A stretch of 64,000 nt of DNA from Streptomyces sp. YPW6 (GTDB taxonomy: Bacteria > Actinomycetota > Actinomycetes > Streptomycetales > Streptomycetaceae), in assembly GCF_018866325.1 (NCBI RefSeq), contig NZ_CP076457.1, positions 1,585,001-1,649,000 of the forward strand. Direction: 5' to 3'. Under the pieces are notes generated by a model. It ran no database searches. It was not told the origin of the DNA and was given only the letters and a program-made list of their open reading frames with translations. The translations under genes were made by a program, and so were the position numbers. Below, one piece after another: positions 1-9,392 of this stretch; position 1 is the first letter of the stretch; every line of letters begins with the position of its first letter.

Positions 1-455
1 GAGTGGTTGACCGCGATGAACTCGCAGTCGAAGACGCCGATGCGCTCGCGCTGTCCTTCCTGCACCTCGAGGGTGTAGGGGCGGATGCGGTGCTCCTGGA
101 GCTTCGCCTCGATGAGCGCGAGGGTCAGCTTCGAGCCGATGAGGGGGATGTCCGGCTTGAGGCGCAGCAGGTACGGGACACCACCGATGTGGTCCTCGTG
201 GCCGTGCGTGAGGACGATGCCCTCGATGTCGTCCAGGCGGTCCCGGATCGTGGTGAAGTCCGGCAGGATCAGATCGATGCCCGGCTGCTCCTCCTCGGGG
301 AAGAGGACGCCGCAGTCGACGATGAGCAGGCGTCCGCCGTACTCGAAGACCGTCATGTTGCGGCCGATCTCGCCGAGGCCGCCGAGCGGTGTGACCCGCA
401 GGGCGCCCTTCGGGAGCTTCGGCGGGGTACCGAGTTCAGGGTGCGGATGACTCAA
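1..455 (-). CDS. rnj: Ribonuclease J, N-terminal part (runs off window)
   Basis: RNase J is a metallo-beta-lactamase/beta-CASP ribonuclease with endo- and 5'-3' exonuclease activity in mRNA decay and rRNA maturation. The visible 151 codons hold the beta-lactamase core, with the zinc-binding motif HGHEDHIGG near residue 80 and the early VTPLGGLGEIGRNM strand-loop typical of the family. I chose TTG at 453-455: it follows the Shine-Dalgarno GGTAAGGAGAG at good spacing and no ATG or GTG fits better. The 3' end lies outside the window. It is downstream of dapA on the same strand, behind an 11-bp perfect inverted repeat. Function is secure from the motif and the conserved dapA neighbourhood. Confidence 0.95.
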   Translation of the reverse strand, partial: MSHPHPELGTPPKLPKGALRVTPLGGLGEIGRNMTVFEYGGRLLIVDCGVLFPEEEQPGIDLILPDFTTIRDRLDDIEGIVLTHGHEDHIGGVPYLLRLKPDIPLIGSKLTLALIEAKLQEHRIRPYTLEVQEGQRERIGVFDCEFIAVNH

Positions 456-472
456 AAGACTCTCCTTACCAC

Positions 473-505
473 GCGCGCCACGTACCGCTGAGGCACGTGG
501 CGCGC
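473..505 (-). promoter_or_regulatory. Inverted repeat in the rnj leader / dapA-rnj spacer
   Basis: A perfect 11-bp inverted repeat (GCGCGCCACGT, loop of 11, ACGTGGCGCGC) lies between dapA and rnj, ending about 18 nt before the rnj start and just upstream of its Shine-Dalgarno sequence. It could be a weak terminator for dapA or a leader hairpin controlling rnj. No T run follows on the minus strand, which favours a processing or regulatory hairpin over a classical terminator. Confidence 0.6.
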
Positions 506-594
506 ATGTCATTCGTGCACTTGCTGTTGTCTTGGGTGGTGCCCTGGCGAGTCGCCTCGCCTGTCGTCCTGCTGTTCAGTTGTGAAGTCCGTGA

Positions 595-1494
595 TCAGAG
601 ATCTACCCCGCCGGCGGCGAGATCGATCTTGAGCTGGGCCGTCTCGTGCGCGCTGAGCTCCACCAGCGGCAGGCGCAGCGGTCCGGCCGGGAGGCCCTGG
701 AGGGTCAGGGCGGCCTTCGTGGTGATGACGCCCTGGGTGCGGAACATGCCGGTGAAGACCGGGAGCAGCTTCTGGTGGATCTCGGTGGCTTTCTGGACGT
801 CTCCGCTCAGGTGCGCCTCGATCAGGGACCGCAGGTCGGGGGAGACCACATGGCCGACGACGGAGACGAAGCCGACCGCGCCGACGGAGAGGAGCGGCAG
901 GTTGAGCATGTCGTCGCCGGAGTACCAGGCGAGGCCGGATTCCGCGATGGCCCAGCTGGCGCGGCCCAGGTCGCCCTTGGCGTCCTTGTTGGCGACGATG
1001 CGCGGGTGTTCGGCCAGCCGGACGAGGGTCTCCGTGTCGATCGGCACGCCGCTCCGGCCGGGGATGTCGTACAGCATCACGGGAAGGCCGGTGGAGTCGG
1101 CGATGGCCGTGAAGTGGCGGAGGAGGCCCTCCTGCGGCGGCTTGTTGTAGTACGGCGTCACCGCGAGCAGCCCGTGGGCACCGGAGCGCTCGGCCGTCCG
1201 GGCGAGCTCGACGCTGTGGCGGGTGTCGTTGGTGCCGATGCCGGCGACCACGTGGGCCCGGTCTCCTACGGCTTCGAGGACCGCTCGTACGAGCTGGTCT
1301 TTCTCCGAATCACTGGTGGTCGGGGACTCACCGGTGGTGCCGTTGACGATCAGGCCGTCATTGCCTGCGTCCACCAGGTGGGCGGCGAGCCGCTGGGCGC
1401 CGTCGAGGTCGAGAGCACCGTCCGCCGTGAAGGGCGTGACCATAGCGGTGAGGACCCGCCCGAAGGGGGTCTGCGGAGTGGAGATCGGAGCCAT
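595..1494 (-). CDS. dapA: 4-hydroxy-tetrahydrodipicolinate synthase
   Basis: DapA condenses pyruvate with aspartate semialdehyde, the first committed step to diaminopimelate (peptidoglycan) and lysine. The 299-residue protein has the usual family length. Visible motifs are NGTTGE near residues 51-56, PYYNKPPQEG, the catalytic tyrosine in MLYDIPGR (about Y142) and the Schiff-base lysine in VANKD (about K170). I start at the ATG at 1492-1494 (MAPIS...); a GTG three codons upstream is possible, and no strong Shine-Dalgarno sequence discriminates between them. It precedes rnj on the same strand; dapB lies nearby, so two lysine-pathway genes sit within 5 kb. Some actinomycetes carry several dapA paralogues, so the symbol may need a number. 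Confidence 0.96.
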   Translation of the reverse strand: MAPISTPQTPFGRVLTAMVTPFTADGALDLDGAQRLAAHLVDAGNDGLIVNGTTGESPTTSDSEKDQLVRAVLEAVGDRAHVVAGIGTNDTRHSVELARTAERSGAHGLLAVTPYYNKPPQEGLLRHFTAIADSTGLPVMLYDIPGRSGVPIDTETLVRLAEHPRIVANKDAKGDLGRASWAIAESGLAWYSGDDMLNLPLLSVGAVGFVSVVGHVVSPDLRSLIEAHLSGDVQKATEIHQKLLPVFTGMFRTQGVITTKAALTLQGLPAGPLRLPLVELSAHETAQLKIDLAAGGVDL

Positions 1495-1554
1495 GGGTAA
1501 CACGCTACTCGCTGCTCAGCGCGCGGGGTCCCCTCGGGGGACGGGGAAGTGGAG

Positions 1555-1592
1555 CCCGGCACTGCCTGCTCGGGGGTTCAAGCAGTGCCGGG
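1555..1592 (-). terminator. Terminator hairpin after thyX
   Basis: Perfect 11-bp inverted repeat CCCGGCACTGC / GCAGTGCCGGG with a 16-nt loop, between the thyX stop (1646) and the dapA start. It probably ends thyX transcription and isolates dapA. Confidence 0.7.
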
Positions 1593-1645
1593 TCCGTTTG
1601 ATCAGCCTAGATGAACTTCTCGAAACGTCGCAATACGGACACCGC

Positions 1646-2383
1646 CTACGGGGCGACCCGTCCATTTTTGTTGAAGGCGGCATGAGTGAGCGGCATGAGC
1701 TGCTGCCAGTGGGTTTCCATCTGCTCACCGACCATCTCGATCTCGCGCTGCGGGAAGGACGGCACCTTCGCCAGCTCGTGCTGGGTGCGCAGACCGAGGA
1801 AGTGCATCAGCGAGCGCGCGTTGCAGGTGGCGTACATCGAGGAGAAGAGGCCGACGGGGAGGACCGCGCGGGCGACCTCGCGGGCCACGCCCTTCGCCAG
1901 CATCTCCTGGTAGGCCTCGTACGAGGCCCGGTAGGACTCCTCCATGGCGCGGGTCGTGACGTCGTACTGCTCCTCGGTGCCCTGGACGAACTCGTACTTG
2001 CCGGGGCGGCCCTGCTGGACCAGCTTGCGGGAGGTTCCCGGGACGTAGAAGACCGGCTCCAGCTCCCTGTAGCGACCCGATTCCTCGTTGTACGACCAGC
2101 CGACGCGGTGCCGCATGAACTCGCGGAACACGAAGATCGGGGCGCTGATGAAGAAGGTCATCGAGTTGTGCTCGAACGGGCTGCCGTGCCGGTCCCGCAT
2201 GAGGTAGTTGATGAGCCCCTTGGAGCGCTCGGGGTCCTTGGTGACCTCTTCGAGCGACTGCTCGCCCGCGGTGGAGACCCGCGCGGCGAACAGAACGTCC
2301 GCGTCGCGCGCGTCGCTCTTCACCAGCTCGACGGTGACGTCACTGCGGAAGTGGGGCTTGGCGGGTTCGGGGGTGTCGGTCAC
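1646..2383 (-). CDS. thyX: Flavin-dependent thymidylate synthase ThyX
   Basis: ThyX makes dTMP from dUMP using methylene-tetrahydrofolate with FAD and NADPH, replacing or complementing ThyA. The signature RHR-x7-S motif is present as RHRVGWSYNEES near residues 91-102, and a second conserved block QHELAKVPSFPQRE-like occurs near the C-terminus. The protein is about 245 residues, typical for the family. I chose GTG at 2381-2383 (VTDTPEP...) because GGAAGGAC lies upstream at usable spacing; an in-frame start 14 codons upstream is also open. It is followed by a strong terminator hairpin and then dapA, so it is probably monocistronic. Confidence 0.95.
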   Translation of the reverse strand: MTDTPEPAKPHFRSDVTVELVKSDARDADVLFAARVSTAGEQSLEEVTKDPERSKGLINYLMRDRHGSPFEHNSMTFFISAPIFVFREFMRHRVGWSYNEESGRYRELEPVFYVPGTSRKLVQQGRPGKYEFVQGTEEQYDVTTRAMEESYRASYEAYQEMLAKGVAREVARAVLPVGLFSSMYATCNARSLMHFLGLRTQHELAKVPSFPQREIEMVGEQMETHWQQLMPLTHAAFNKNGRVAP

Positions 2384-2590
2384 CGACGGGGGTCCTTCCA
2401 GGGGCTTCGCTCGGGCGGCGACCACTTTACGGGGGTCGATCCGGTGCGTCCGCCGCGCATGCCCGGCGTGGTCCCGGGCAGCCGTTCGTGGAGTTCCCCC
2501 AACAAGTGCGGCGATTCGGGCACCGATTCGGGCTGTCGTACGTCTGACTCATTAGCAGCACCCGTCATGCAGATCAAGGAGAGTTTCCTC

Positions 2591-2830
2591 ATGTTCCGCC
2601 GGCGTGAAGCCGTCCCGTTCTCGTTCGTCGCCGAGTCCGACCGGTTCCGCAGTAATGTCACTCCTCCGCCCGCCGCTCGCGCCACCGTTCCCGAGCTGCT
2701 GGGGCGGTCCCTCGTCGGGCTGACCGTGGTCGCCGGTCTCGTCGGCTCCCTGCTGCTGGGCCTCCCGGCGCTCGACTCCGGGCAGCCCGCGGGGCACGGC
2801 AAGCAGTCCACCGCGTCTCAGGGCCGCTGA
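2591..2830 (+). CDS. Small single-pass membrane protein, unknown function
   Basis: Encodes 79 residues: a charged N-terminus (MFRRREAVPF), a Ser/Pro/Ala-rich stretch, one predicted membrane helix (about residues 44-62, LVGLTVVAGLVGSLLLGLPAL) and a short polar Gly/Gln/Ser tail. The ATG at 2591 is preceded by AAGGAGAG; an ATG eight codons upstream lacks such a site. It is transcribed divergently from thyX and co-oriented with the next gene. I do not recognise a family beyond a Streptomyces-type small membrane protein. Confidence 0.6.
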   Translation: MFRRREAVPFSFVAESDRFRSNVTPPPAARATVPELLGRSLVGLTVVAGLVGSLLLGLPALDSGQPAGHGKQSTASQGR

Positions 2831-2939
2831 GCCGGGGACGGCTGACTCGTACGGACCCCCTGGGGTGGTCGGGCCGGGGGCTGCCTCGGTAGCCTCACCG
2901 GGCACAGCAATCAAGCGTGCTGGTGAGTGAGGATGAGTC

Positions 2940-3491
2940 GTGCCCCTGCCCTTTCTGACGGCCGACCGCGCATTCGACGCGAGCGCGGAGGACGTCGCGC
3001 TGCCGTTCGACGACCACGACAGCTGGCGGCGGCCCTACCGCCCCGGTCCGTGGCGGGTCGCGGCGGCGGCCACCCTGTTGTTGCTGGCCTCGTTCGTTCT
3101 GCTCGCGGCCATGATCATCGGCATGACCGGAGCGCCGTCCGGCGCCACGGTGTGTCTGCTGCTGGCCGGTGCCGTGATCGCCGCCGCCCTGCGGCTGCTC
3201 CGGGTCGGTGCCTGGGTCAGCCGGCACGGTGTGCGGCGCGTCGGCTTCTTCCGGACCGTCACGGTGGCCTGGAGCGACACGTCCGCGGTGCGTACGGTCC
3301 AGCAGCCCGTGAAGTGGATGGGCCTTCCCCGTACGGTCCAGGGCCAGGCGCTCGTCGTGGTCCGGCGGAGCGGCGAGACGCCGGCGCCGCTGGCCACCGA
3401 CCACAACGCGGATTTCCTCGGGCGTGCGGAGGCGTTCGAGCGGGCCACGGATGCGGTGGAGGCCTGGGCGGGTGAGTACCGGCCCGGCTGA
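2940..3491 (+). CDS. Membrane protein with PH-like domain
   Basis: Encodes 183 residues. Two adjacent hydrophobic helices (about residues 38-60 and 68-85) are followed by a segment reading WVSRHGVRRVGFFRTVTVAW that resembles the beta-strand start of bacterial PH-like domains (PH_6 type), then an acidic helical C-terminus. Start GTG at 2940 follows GAGGATGA. No catalytic residues are visible; a membrane-anchored PH-like fold is an inference from the strand pattern. It converges on the minus-strand gene at 3606 across a strong hairpin. Confidence 0.75.
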   Translation: MPLPFLTADRAFDASAEDVALPFDDHDSWRRPYRPGPWRVAAAATLLLLASFVLLAAMIIGMTGAPSGATVCLLLAGAVIAAALRLLRVGAWVSRHGVRRVGFFRTVTVAWSDTSAVRTVQQPVKWMGLPRTVQGQALVVVRRSGETPAPLATDHNADFLGRAEAFERATDAVEAWAGEYRPG

Positions 3492-3518
3492 GCGCCTGGC
3501 GCTCGTCGTCCGGACGTG

Positions 3519-3554
3519 CGTGAGCCCGGGGCCCTGGTGGGTCCCGGGCTCACG
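3519..3554. terminator. Bidirectional terminator hairpin
   Basis: Perfect 12-bp inverted repeat CGTGAGCCCGGG / CCCGGGCTCACG with a 12-nt loop, placed between two convergent genes (2940-3491 plus, 3606-4079 minus). Confidence 0.75.
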
Positions 3555-3605
3555 TGCGTACGGCGGGAGGAGACCCGCAGGCGCCGGAGGGGTCTGGTTC
3601 GGTCC

Positions 3606-4079
3606 TCAGGCGCCGGACGGGCCGGTGGGAGCGGCCGCCGGGGCGGACCTGTGCAGGGCGATGGCTCGCTGCATGGCCTTGCGTGCTCTCGGAGTGTCCC
3701 GCGCGTCCTGGTAGGCGACCGCCAGCCTGAACCAGGTGCGCCAGTCGTCCGGGGCGTCCTCGGTCTCCTCGCGGCGCTGGGTGAAGACCGCGTCGGCGGC
3801 GTCCCGCTCGATGCGCCCCGACGGGGTGCGGGGCAGGTCGTCGACCGGGAGGCCGCCCTCGGCGTCCAGCTCGGCGGCGAGTGCGTTGGCGCGGCGGACG
3901 AACTGGGTGTTCTTCCACAGGAACCAGACGCCGATCACCGGCAGGACCAGCACGGCGACGCCGAAGGTGACGGTGACCGGTGTGCCGTGCCGGATGAGCA
4001 TGACGCCGCGGCTGCCGACCAGGAAGAAGTAGAAGACCAGGACGGCGGCCGTGACGATGTAGGTGATCTTTGCGCGCAT
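3606..4079 (-). CDS. Membrane protein with TPR-like C-terminus
   Basis: Encodes 157 residues. Two N-terminal membrane helices (about residues 6-24 and 36-55) precede a soluble, acidic, helical part. Near the end the pattern WRTWFRLAVAYQDARDTPRA-KAMQRAIAL matches one tetratricopeptide-like helix pair, suggesting a protein-interaction module. It ends the minus-strand series rpsO-pnp-M16-dapB, 11 nt after dapB, so it is probably cotranscribed with dapB. Function unknown. Confidence 0.8.
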   Translation of the reverse strand: MRAKITYIVTAAVLVFYFFLVGSRGVMLIRHGTPVTVTFGVAVLVLPVIGVWFLWKNTQFVRRANALAAELDAEGGLPVDDLPRTPSGRIERDAADAVFTQRREETEDAPDDWRTWFRLAVAYQDARDTPRARKAMQRAIALHRSAPAAAPTGPSGA

Positions 4080-4090
4080 GGTGGGCCCAG

Positions 4091-4852
<762 letters not shown>

Positions 4853-4878
4853 TTAAGGGGGTGCGAGCACGTGGGAGG

Positions 4879-6258
4879 TCAGGAGACCGCTTCGTGGAGG
4901 CGGTCCGCCTGCTTGTCCTTGAGCGGGCCGATGGCCGAGAGCGAGGGGCGGTGGGTGAGGAGCTCGCCCGCCACGTCCCGTACGTCGTCGGGGGTGACCG
5001 CGGCGATACGGGCCAGCATGTCGTCGACCGACATCTGCTCGCCCCAGCACAGCTCGCTCTTGCCGATACGGTTCATCAGCGCGCCGGTGTCCTCCAGGCC
5101 GAGGACGGTGGAGCCGGAGAGCTGGCCGATGGCGCGGGTGATCTCGTCGTCGTCCAGGCCGTGCGTGGCGACCCGGTCCAGTTCGTCGCGGCAGATCTTC
5201 AGGACGTCGTGGACCTGGCTGGGCCGGCAGCCCGCGTAGACGCCGAAGAGGCCGCAGTCGGCGAAGCCGGAGGTGTACGAGTAGACGCTGTAGGCCAGGC
5301 CGCGCTTCTCCCGCACCTCCTGGAAGAGGCGCGAGCTCATTCCGCCGCCGAGGGCCGTGTTGAGGACGCCGAGGGCCCAGCGGCGGTCGTCGGTGCGGGC
5401 GAGGCCGGGCATGCCGAGGACCACGTGGGCCTGTTCGGTCTTGCGGTTCAGCAGCTCGACCTTGCCGGCGGAGCGCAGGGTGCGGGAGCCCTCGCGGGGT
5501 GCCATGGGCACCGCGTCCGTACGGGAGAGGGCGCCGGCCTTCTCGAAGGCGCGGCGGACCTGGCGCACGACCGTGGCGTGGTCGACGTTGCCCGCAGCGG
5601 CGACGACGAGGTGCGTGGGGTCGTAGTGCTTCTTGTAGAAGCGGGCGATCTGGCCGCGGTTCAGGGCGTTGATCGTGTCGACGGTGCCGAGGACCGGGCG
5701 GCCGAGGGGGGTGTCACCGAGCATGGTGTGCGCGAACAGGTCGTGCACGCAGTCGCCCGGGTCGTCCTCCGTCATCGCGATCTCTTCGAGGATGACGCCG
5801 CGCTCGGCGTCGACGTCCTCGGGGGCGATCAGCGAGCCGGTCAGCATGTCGCAGACGACGTCGATGGCCAGCGGCAGGTCGGTGTCCAGGACCCGCGCGT
5901 AGTAGCAGGTGTACTCCTTCGCCGTGAAGGCGTTCATCTCTCCGCCGACCGCGTCGAGCGCGGAGGAGATGTCGAGGGCGGTGCGCCGGGTGGTGCCCTT
6001 GAAGAGGAGGTGTTCGAGGTAGTGGGTCGCGCCGTTCAGGGTGGGCGTCTCGTCGCGGGAGCCGACGTTCGCCCAGATGCCGAAGGTGGCGGACCGGACG
6101 GAGGGCAGGGTCTCGGTGACGATCCGCAGACCGCCGGGGAGGACGGTCCGGCGGACGGTTCCGATGCCGTTGCTGCCCTTGAGGAGCGTTTGGGTACGGG
6201 CGACGGCCCGCCCCTCCGAGGAGGGGCGGGCCGTCGTCGCGGAACTACGGGACGTCAC
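4879..6258 (-). CDS. M16-family zinc metallopeptidase
   Basis: A 459-residue processing-peptidase-like protein. The inverted zinc motif HxxEH is seen as HYLEH at residues 79-83, with the distal glutamate in [11 protein letters not shown]; an R/Y-type second-domain motif ([12 protein letters not shown]) is near residue 320. Single-chain bacterial M16B enzymes of this length act as dimers on peptides. The only plausible start is GTG at 6256-6258, overlapping the pnp stop as GTGA, since no other in-frame start occurs for more than 40 codons. Oddly, a 16-bp perfect hairpin lies inside codons 8-19. Linkage to pnp is conserved in actinobacteria; substrate unknown. Confidence 0.92.
   Translation of the reverse strand: MTSRSSATTARPSSEGRAVARTQTLLKGSNGIGTVRRTVLPGGLRIVTETLPSVRSATFGIWANVGSRDETPTLNGATHYLEHLLFKGTTRRTALDISSALDAVGGEMNAFTAKEYTCYYARVLDTDLPLAIDVVCDMLTGSLIAPEDVDAERGVILEEIAMTEDDPGDCVHDLFAHTMLGDTPLGRPVLGTVDTINALNRGQIARFYKKHYDPTHLVVAAAGNVDHATVVRQVRRAFEKAGALSRTDAVPMAPREGSRTLRSAGKVELLNRKTEQAHVVLGMPGLARTDDRRWALGVLNTALGGGMSSRLFQEVREKRGLAYSVYSYTSGFADCGLFGVYAGCRPSQVHDVLKICRDELDRVATHGLDDDEITRAIGQLSGSTVLGLEDTGALMNRIGKSELCWGEQMSVDDMLARIAAVTPDDVRDVAGELLTHRPSLSAIGPLKDKQADRLHEAVS
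6202..6235 (-). promoter_or_regulatory. 16-bp perfect hairpin just after pnp, inside the M16 gene
   Basis: GACGGCCCGCCCCTCC and its exact complement GGAGGGGCGGGCCGTC are separated by two bases. The hairpin lies about 20 nt past the pnp stop, where a terminator would be expected, yet within the 5' coding part of the M16 gene. It may act as an attenuator, as a 3'-end protecting structure for pnp mRNA or as an RNase III site. Confidence 0.6.
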
Positions 6259-8468
6259 TTGTCGGCGTCGTCCTTCTTCTCGTCCTCTTCACCCTCGATG
6301 ACGGGGATGAGGGAGAGCTTGCCGCGGGAGTCGATCTCGGCGATCTCGACCTGGACCTTGGCGCCGACGGCGAGCACGTCCTCGACGTTCTCCACGCGCT
6401 TGCCACCGGCGAGCTTGCGGATCTGCGAGATGTGCAGCAGACCGTCCTTGCCGGGCATGAGCGAGACGAACGCGCCGAAGGTGGTGGTCTTGACGACCGT
6501 ACCCAGGTAGCGCTCGCCGACCTCCGGCATGGTCGGGTTGGCGATGGCGTTGATCGTGGCGCGGGCGGCCTCGGCCTGCGAGCCCTGCTGCGCGCCGATG
6601 TAGATCGTGCCGTCGTCCTCGATCGTGATGTCGGCGCCGGTGTCCTCCTGGATCTGGTTGATCATCTTGCCCTTGGGGCCGATGACCTCACCGATCTTGT
6701 CCACCGGGATCTTGACGGTGATGATCCGCGGGGCGTTCGGGGACATCTCGTCCGGGACGTCGATGGCCTCGTTCATGACGTCCAGGATGTGCAGACGCGC
6801 GTCACGGGCCTGCTTCAGCGCGGCGGCCAGGACCGAGGCGGGGATGCCGTCGAGCTTGGTGTCGAGCTGGAGCGCGGTCACGAACTGCTTCGTACCGGCG
6901 ACCTTGAAGTCCATGTCGCCGAAGGCGTCCTCCGCACCGAGGATGTCGGTGAGGGCGACGTAGTGGGTCTTGCCGTCGATCTCCTGCGAGATCAGGCCCA
7001 TGGCGATACCGGCGACGGCGGCCTTGAGCGGCACACCGGCGTTCAGCAGCGACATGGTGGAGGCGCAGACCGAGCCCATGGACGTCGAGCCGTTGGAGCC
7101 CAGCGCCTCGGAGACCTGGCGGATCGCGTAGGGGAACTCCTCGCGGGTCGGCAGGACCGGCACGATGGCGCGCTCGGCGAGCGCTCCGTGGCCGATCTCG
7201 CGGCGCTTGGGCGAGCCCACGCGGCCGGTCTCACCGACGGAGTACGGCGGGAAGTTGTAGTTGTGCATGTAGCGCTTGCGGGTCACCGGGGAGAGGGTGT
7301 CCAGCTGCTGCTCCATGCGGAGCATGTTGAGGGTGGTGACGCCCAGGATCTGGGTCTCGCCACGCTCGAACAGCGCCGAGCCGTGCACGCGCGGGATGGC
7401 CTCGACCTCGGCGGCGAGCGTACGGATGTCCGTGACGCCGCGGCCGTCGATACGGACCTTGTCCTTGATGACGCGCTCGCGGACCAGCTTCTTGGTCAGC
7501 GCGCGGTAGGCGGCGGAGATCTCCTTCTCGCGGCCCTCGAACTCCGGGAGGAGCTTCTCGGCGGCGATCTCCTTGACGCGGTCCAGCTCGGTCTCGCGCT
7601 CCTGCTTGCCGGCGATGGTGAGCGCCTGCTTCAGCTGCGGCGTGACGGCCTTGGCGAGGGCGTCCAGGACGTCGTCCTGGTAGTCCAGGAAGACCGGGAA
7701 GTCGCCCTCGGGCTTGGCGGCTTTGGACGCCAGGTCCGACTGCGCCTTGCAGAGGGTCTTGATGAAGGGCTTCGCCGCTTCCAGACCGGCGGCGACGATC
7801 TCCTCGGTGGGAGCCTCGGCGCCGTCCTTGACGAGCTGGATGGTCTTCTCGGTGGCCTCGGCCTCGACCATCATGATCGCGACGTCGCCGTCCTCCAGGA
7901 CGCGGCCGGCGACGACCATGTCGAAGACGGCGTCCTCGAGCTCGGTGTGCGTCGGGAAGGCGACCCACTGGCCCTTGATCAGGGCGACGCGGGTGGCGCC
8001 GATCGGGCCGGAGAAGGGCAGGCCCGCGAGCTGGGTGGAGCAGGAGGCGGCGTTGATCGCGACCACGTCGTACAGGTGGTCGGGGTTGAGCGCCATGACC
8101 GTCTCGACGATCTGGATCTCGTTGCGCAGGCCCTTCTTGAAGGACGGGCGCAGCGGGCGGTCGATCAGACGGCAGGTGAGGATCGCGTCCTCGGAGGGGC
8201 GGCCCTCGCGGCGGAAGAAGGAGCCGGGGATCTTGCCGGCCGCGTACTGCCGCTCCTCGACGTCCACCGTGAGGGGGAAGAAGTCGAGGTTGTCCTTGGG
8301 CCGCTTGGAAGCGGTGGTGGCCGACAGCACCATGGTGTCGTCGTCCAGGTACGCGACGGCGGAGCCGGCGGCCTGCTTGGCCAGGCGGCCCGTCTCGAAG
8401 CGGATGGTGCGGGTGCCGAAGGTGCCGTTGTCGATGACGGCCTCGGCGTAGTGGGTCTCGTTCTCCAC
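6255..8468 (-). CDS. pnp: Polyribonucleotide nucleotidyltransferase (PNPase)
   Basis: PNPase degrades RNA 3'-5' by phosphorolysis and in Streptomyces also synthesises 3' tails. The 737-residue protein has two RNase PH-like domains (about 1-230 and 330-550; the second carries [15 protein letters not shown]), a KH domain ([18 protein letters not shown], about 595-650) and an S1 domain ([19 protein letters not shown], about 660-730) with an acidic/Lys tail. I start at GTG 8466-8468 ([10 protein letters not shown]) because GGAGAAA lies at correct spacing; an ATG five codons upstream lacks a ribosome site. It lies downstream of rpsO across a 335-nt spacer with a hairpin. Confidence 0.97.
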   Translation of the reverse strand: MENETHYAEAVIDNGTFGTRTIRFETGRLAKQAAGSAVAYLDDDTMVLSATTASKRPKDNLDFFPLTVDVEERQYAAGKIPGSFFRREGRPSEDAILTCRLIDRPLRPSFKKGLRNEIQIVETVMALNPDHLYDVVAINAASCSTQLAGLPFSGPIGATRVALIKGQWVAFPTHTELEDAVFDMVVAGRVLEDGDVAIMMVEAEATEKTIQLVKDGAEAPTEEIVAAGLEAAKPFIKTLCKAQSDLASKAAKPEGDFPVFLDYQDDVLDALAKAVTPQLKQALTIAGKQERETELDRVKEIAAEKLLPEFEGREKEISAAYRALTKKLVRERVIKDKVRIDGRGVTDIRTLAAEVEAIPRVHGSALFERGETQILGVTTLNMLRMEQQLDTLSPVTRKRYMHNYNFPPYSVGETGRVGSPKRREIGHGALAERAIVPVLPTREEFPYAIRQVSEALGSNGSTSMGSVCASTMSLLNAGVPLKAAVAGIAMGLISQEIDGKTHYVALTDILGAEDAFGDMDFKVAGTKQFVTALQLDTKLDGIPASVLAAALKQARDARLHILDVMNEAIDVPDEMSPNAPRIITVKIPVDKIGEVIGPKGKMINQIQEDTGADITIEDDGTIYIGAQQGSQAEAARATINAIANPTMPEVGERYLGTVVKTTTFGAFVSLMPGKDGLLHISQIRKLAGGKRVENVEDVLAVGAKVQVEIAEIDSRGKLSLIPVIEGEEDEKKDDADK

Positions 8469-8803
8469 TAGTGATTTCTCCATACTCGTCGTCTTTCGTC
8501 CGCGCGCCCGTGTGGCGTGGGACGGTGCGGGAGAGGCGCACCGTGGATGCGGGCCGGTCTTCGATCGAAGCTCCCGGGCGTGTTCCCGGGGGCCACTACC
8601 GAGGACCGGCGGCGGCGTCGTAGCGCCTCTCCCTCGTTTTGCGTTCCTGCTCGTTCCCGCGGTCGCGCGTGCTGGCCGCGCGGGTCCTACGGGTCGTGCG
8701 GGTGTCGCTGCACCCAGGTTACTGAGCTTGACACCGGTCCTGCACGTACGGCAAAGGGAGCGGTCCCCTCAAACGCGGGAACCGCTCCCTCTCCACAGCG
8801 TCC
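8469..8803. other. rpsO-pnp spacer
   Basis: A 335-nt spacer between rpsO and pnp. It contains the rpsO terminator hairpin (8756-8789) and otherwise GC-rich sequence with several weak inverted repeats. In Streptomyces coelicolor the corresponding spacer is known to hold a pnp promoter and a stem-loop cut by RNase III. I could not fix a promoter here by eye. Confidence 0.6.
8756..8789 (-). terminator. Hairpin after rpsO
   Basis: Inverted repeat GGGAGCGGT-CCC / GGGAACCGCTCCC starting 15 nt after the rpsO stop. It fits a partial terminator/RNase III processing stem in the rpsO-pnp transcript. Confidence 0.7.
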
Positions 8804-9094
8804 TTACTTGGCGCCGCCGGCCGCGCCACGGCGGATGCCGAGGCGGTCGACGAGCGTACGGAAGCGCTGGATGTCCTTCTTGGCCAGGTACTGCAGGAGG
8901 CGGCGGCGCTGGCCGACCAGGATCAGCAGACCACGACGGGAGTGGTGGTCGTGCTTGTGCGTCCGGAGGTGCTCGGTCAGGTCCGAGATCCGGCGGGAGA
9001 GCATGGCGACCTGGACCTCGGGGGATCCGGTGTCACCCTCCTTCTGGGCGAACTCGGCCATGATCTGCTTCTTCGTAGCGGCGTCGAGCGGCAC
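8804..9094 (-). CDS. rpsO: 30S ribosomal protein S15
   Basis: S15 is a primary 16S rRNA binding protein that organises the central domain of the small subunit. The 96-residue sequence carries the family signature [19 protein letters not shown] and the terminal basic helix [12 protein letters not shown]. Start GTG at 9092-9094 follows AGGAG with a five-base gap. It heads the rpsO-pnp transcription unit. Confidence 0.97.
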   Translation of the reverse strand: MPLDAATKKQIMAEFAQKEGDTGSPEVQVAMLSRRISDLTEHLRTHKHDHHSRRGLLILVGQRRRLLQYLAKKDIQRFRTLVDRLGIRRGAAGGAK

Positions 9095-9392
9095 GCGTAC
9101 TCCTCTTGATGTTCGAAGCGCCCACGAGTGCCCCTGGTCTTGGTCTCAGGGGAGCTTCCGTGACTCGGAGGCGAAGGTCCGATGAGCGCAGCCCCCAGGA
9201 TGATCCGAGGGCGCGTACACAAACGGCCACGGGTCAGACTACCAGCCGTTCGGGCCGGGCCCCGCCGGGCGATCGGCGGGTGAGCGGCGGCGGCACCTGG
9301 TGACCGAGGCAGGGGGCAGCGGGTGAGCGGCCGCGGGGTGCGGTCGTGGACGGCCGCAGGGTCCGTCCGCCGGCCACCAGGAGGCGATCGCA

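Noticed and set aside
9180..9260. TAGTCT upstream of rpsO as a promoter
   Set aside because: The -35 position does not match a recognisable element, so it was not called although a promoter is expected here.
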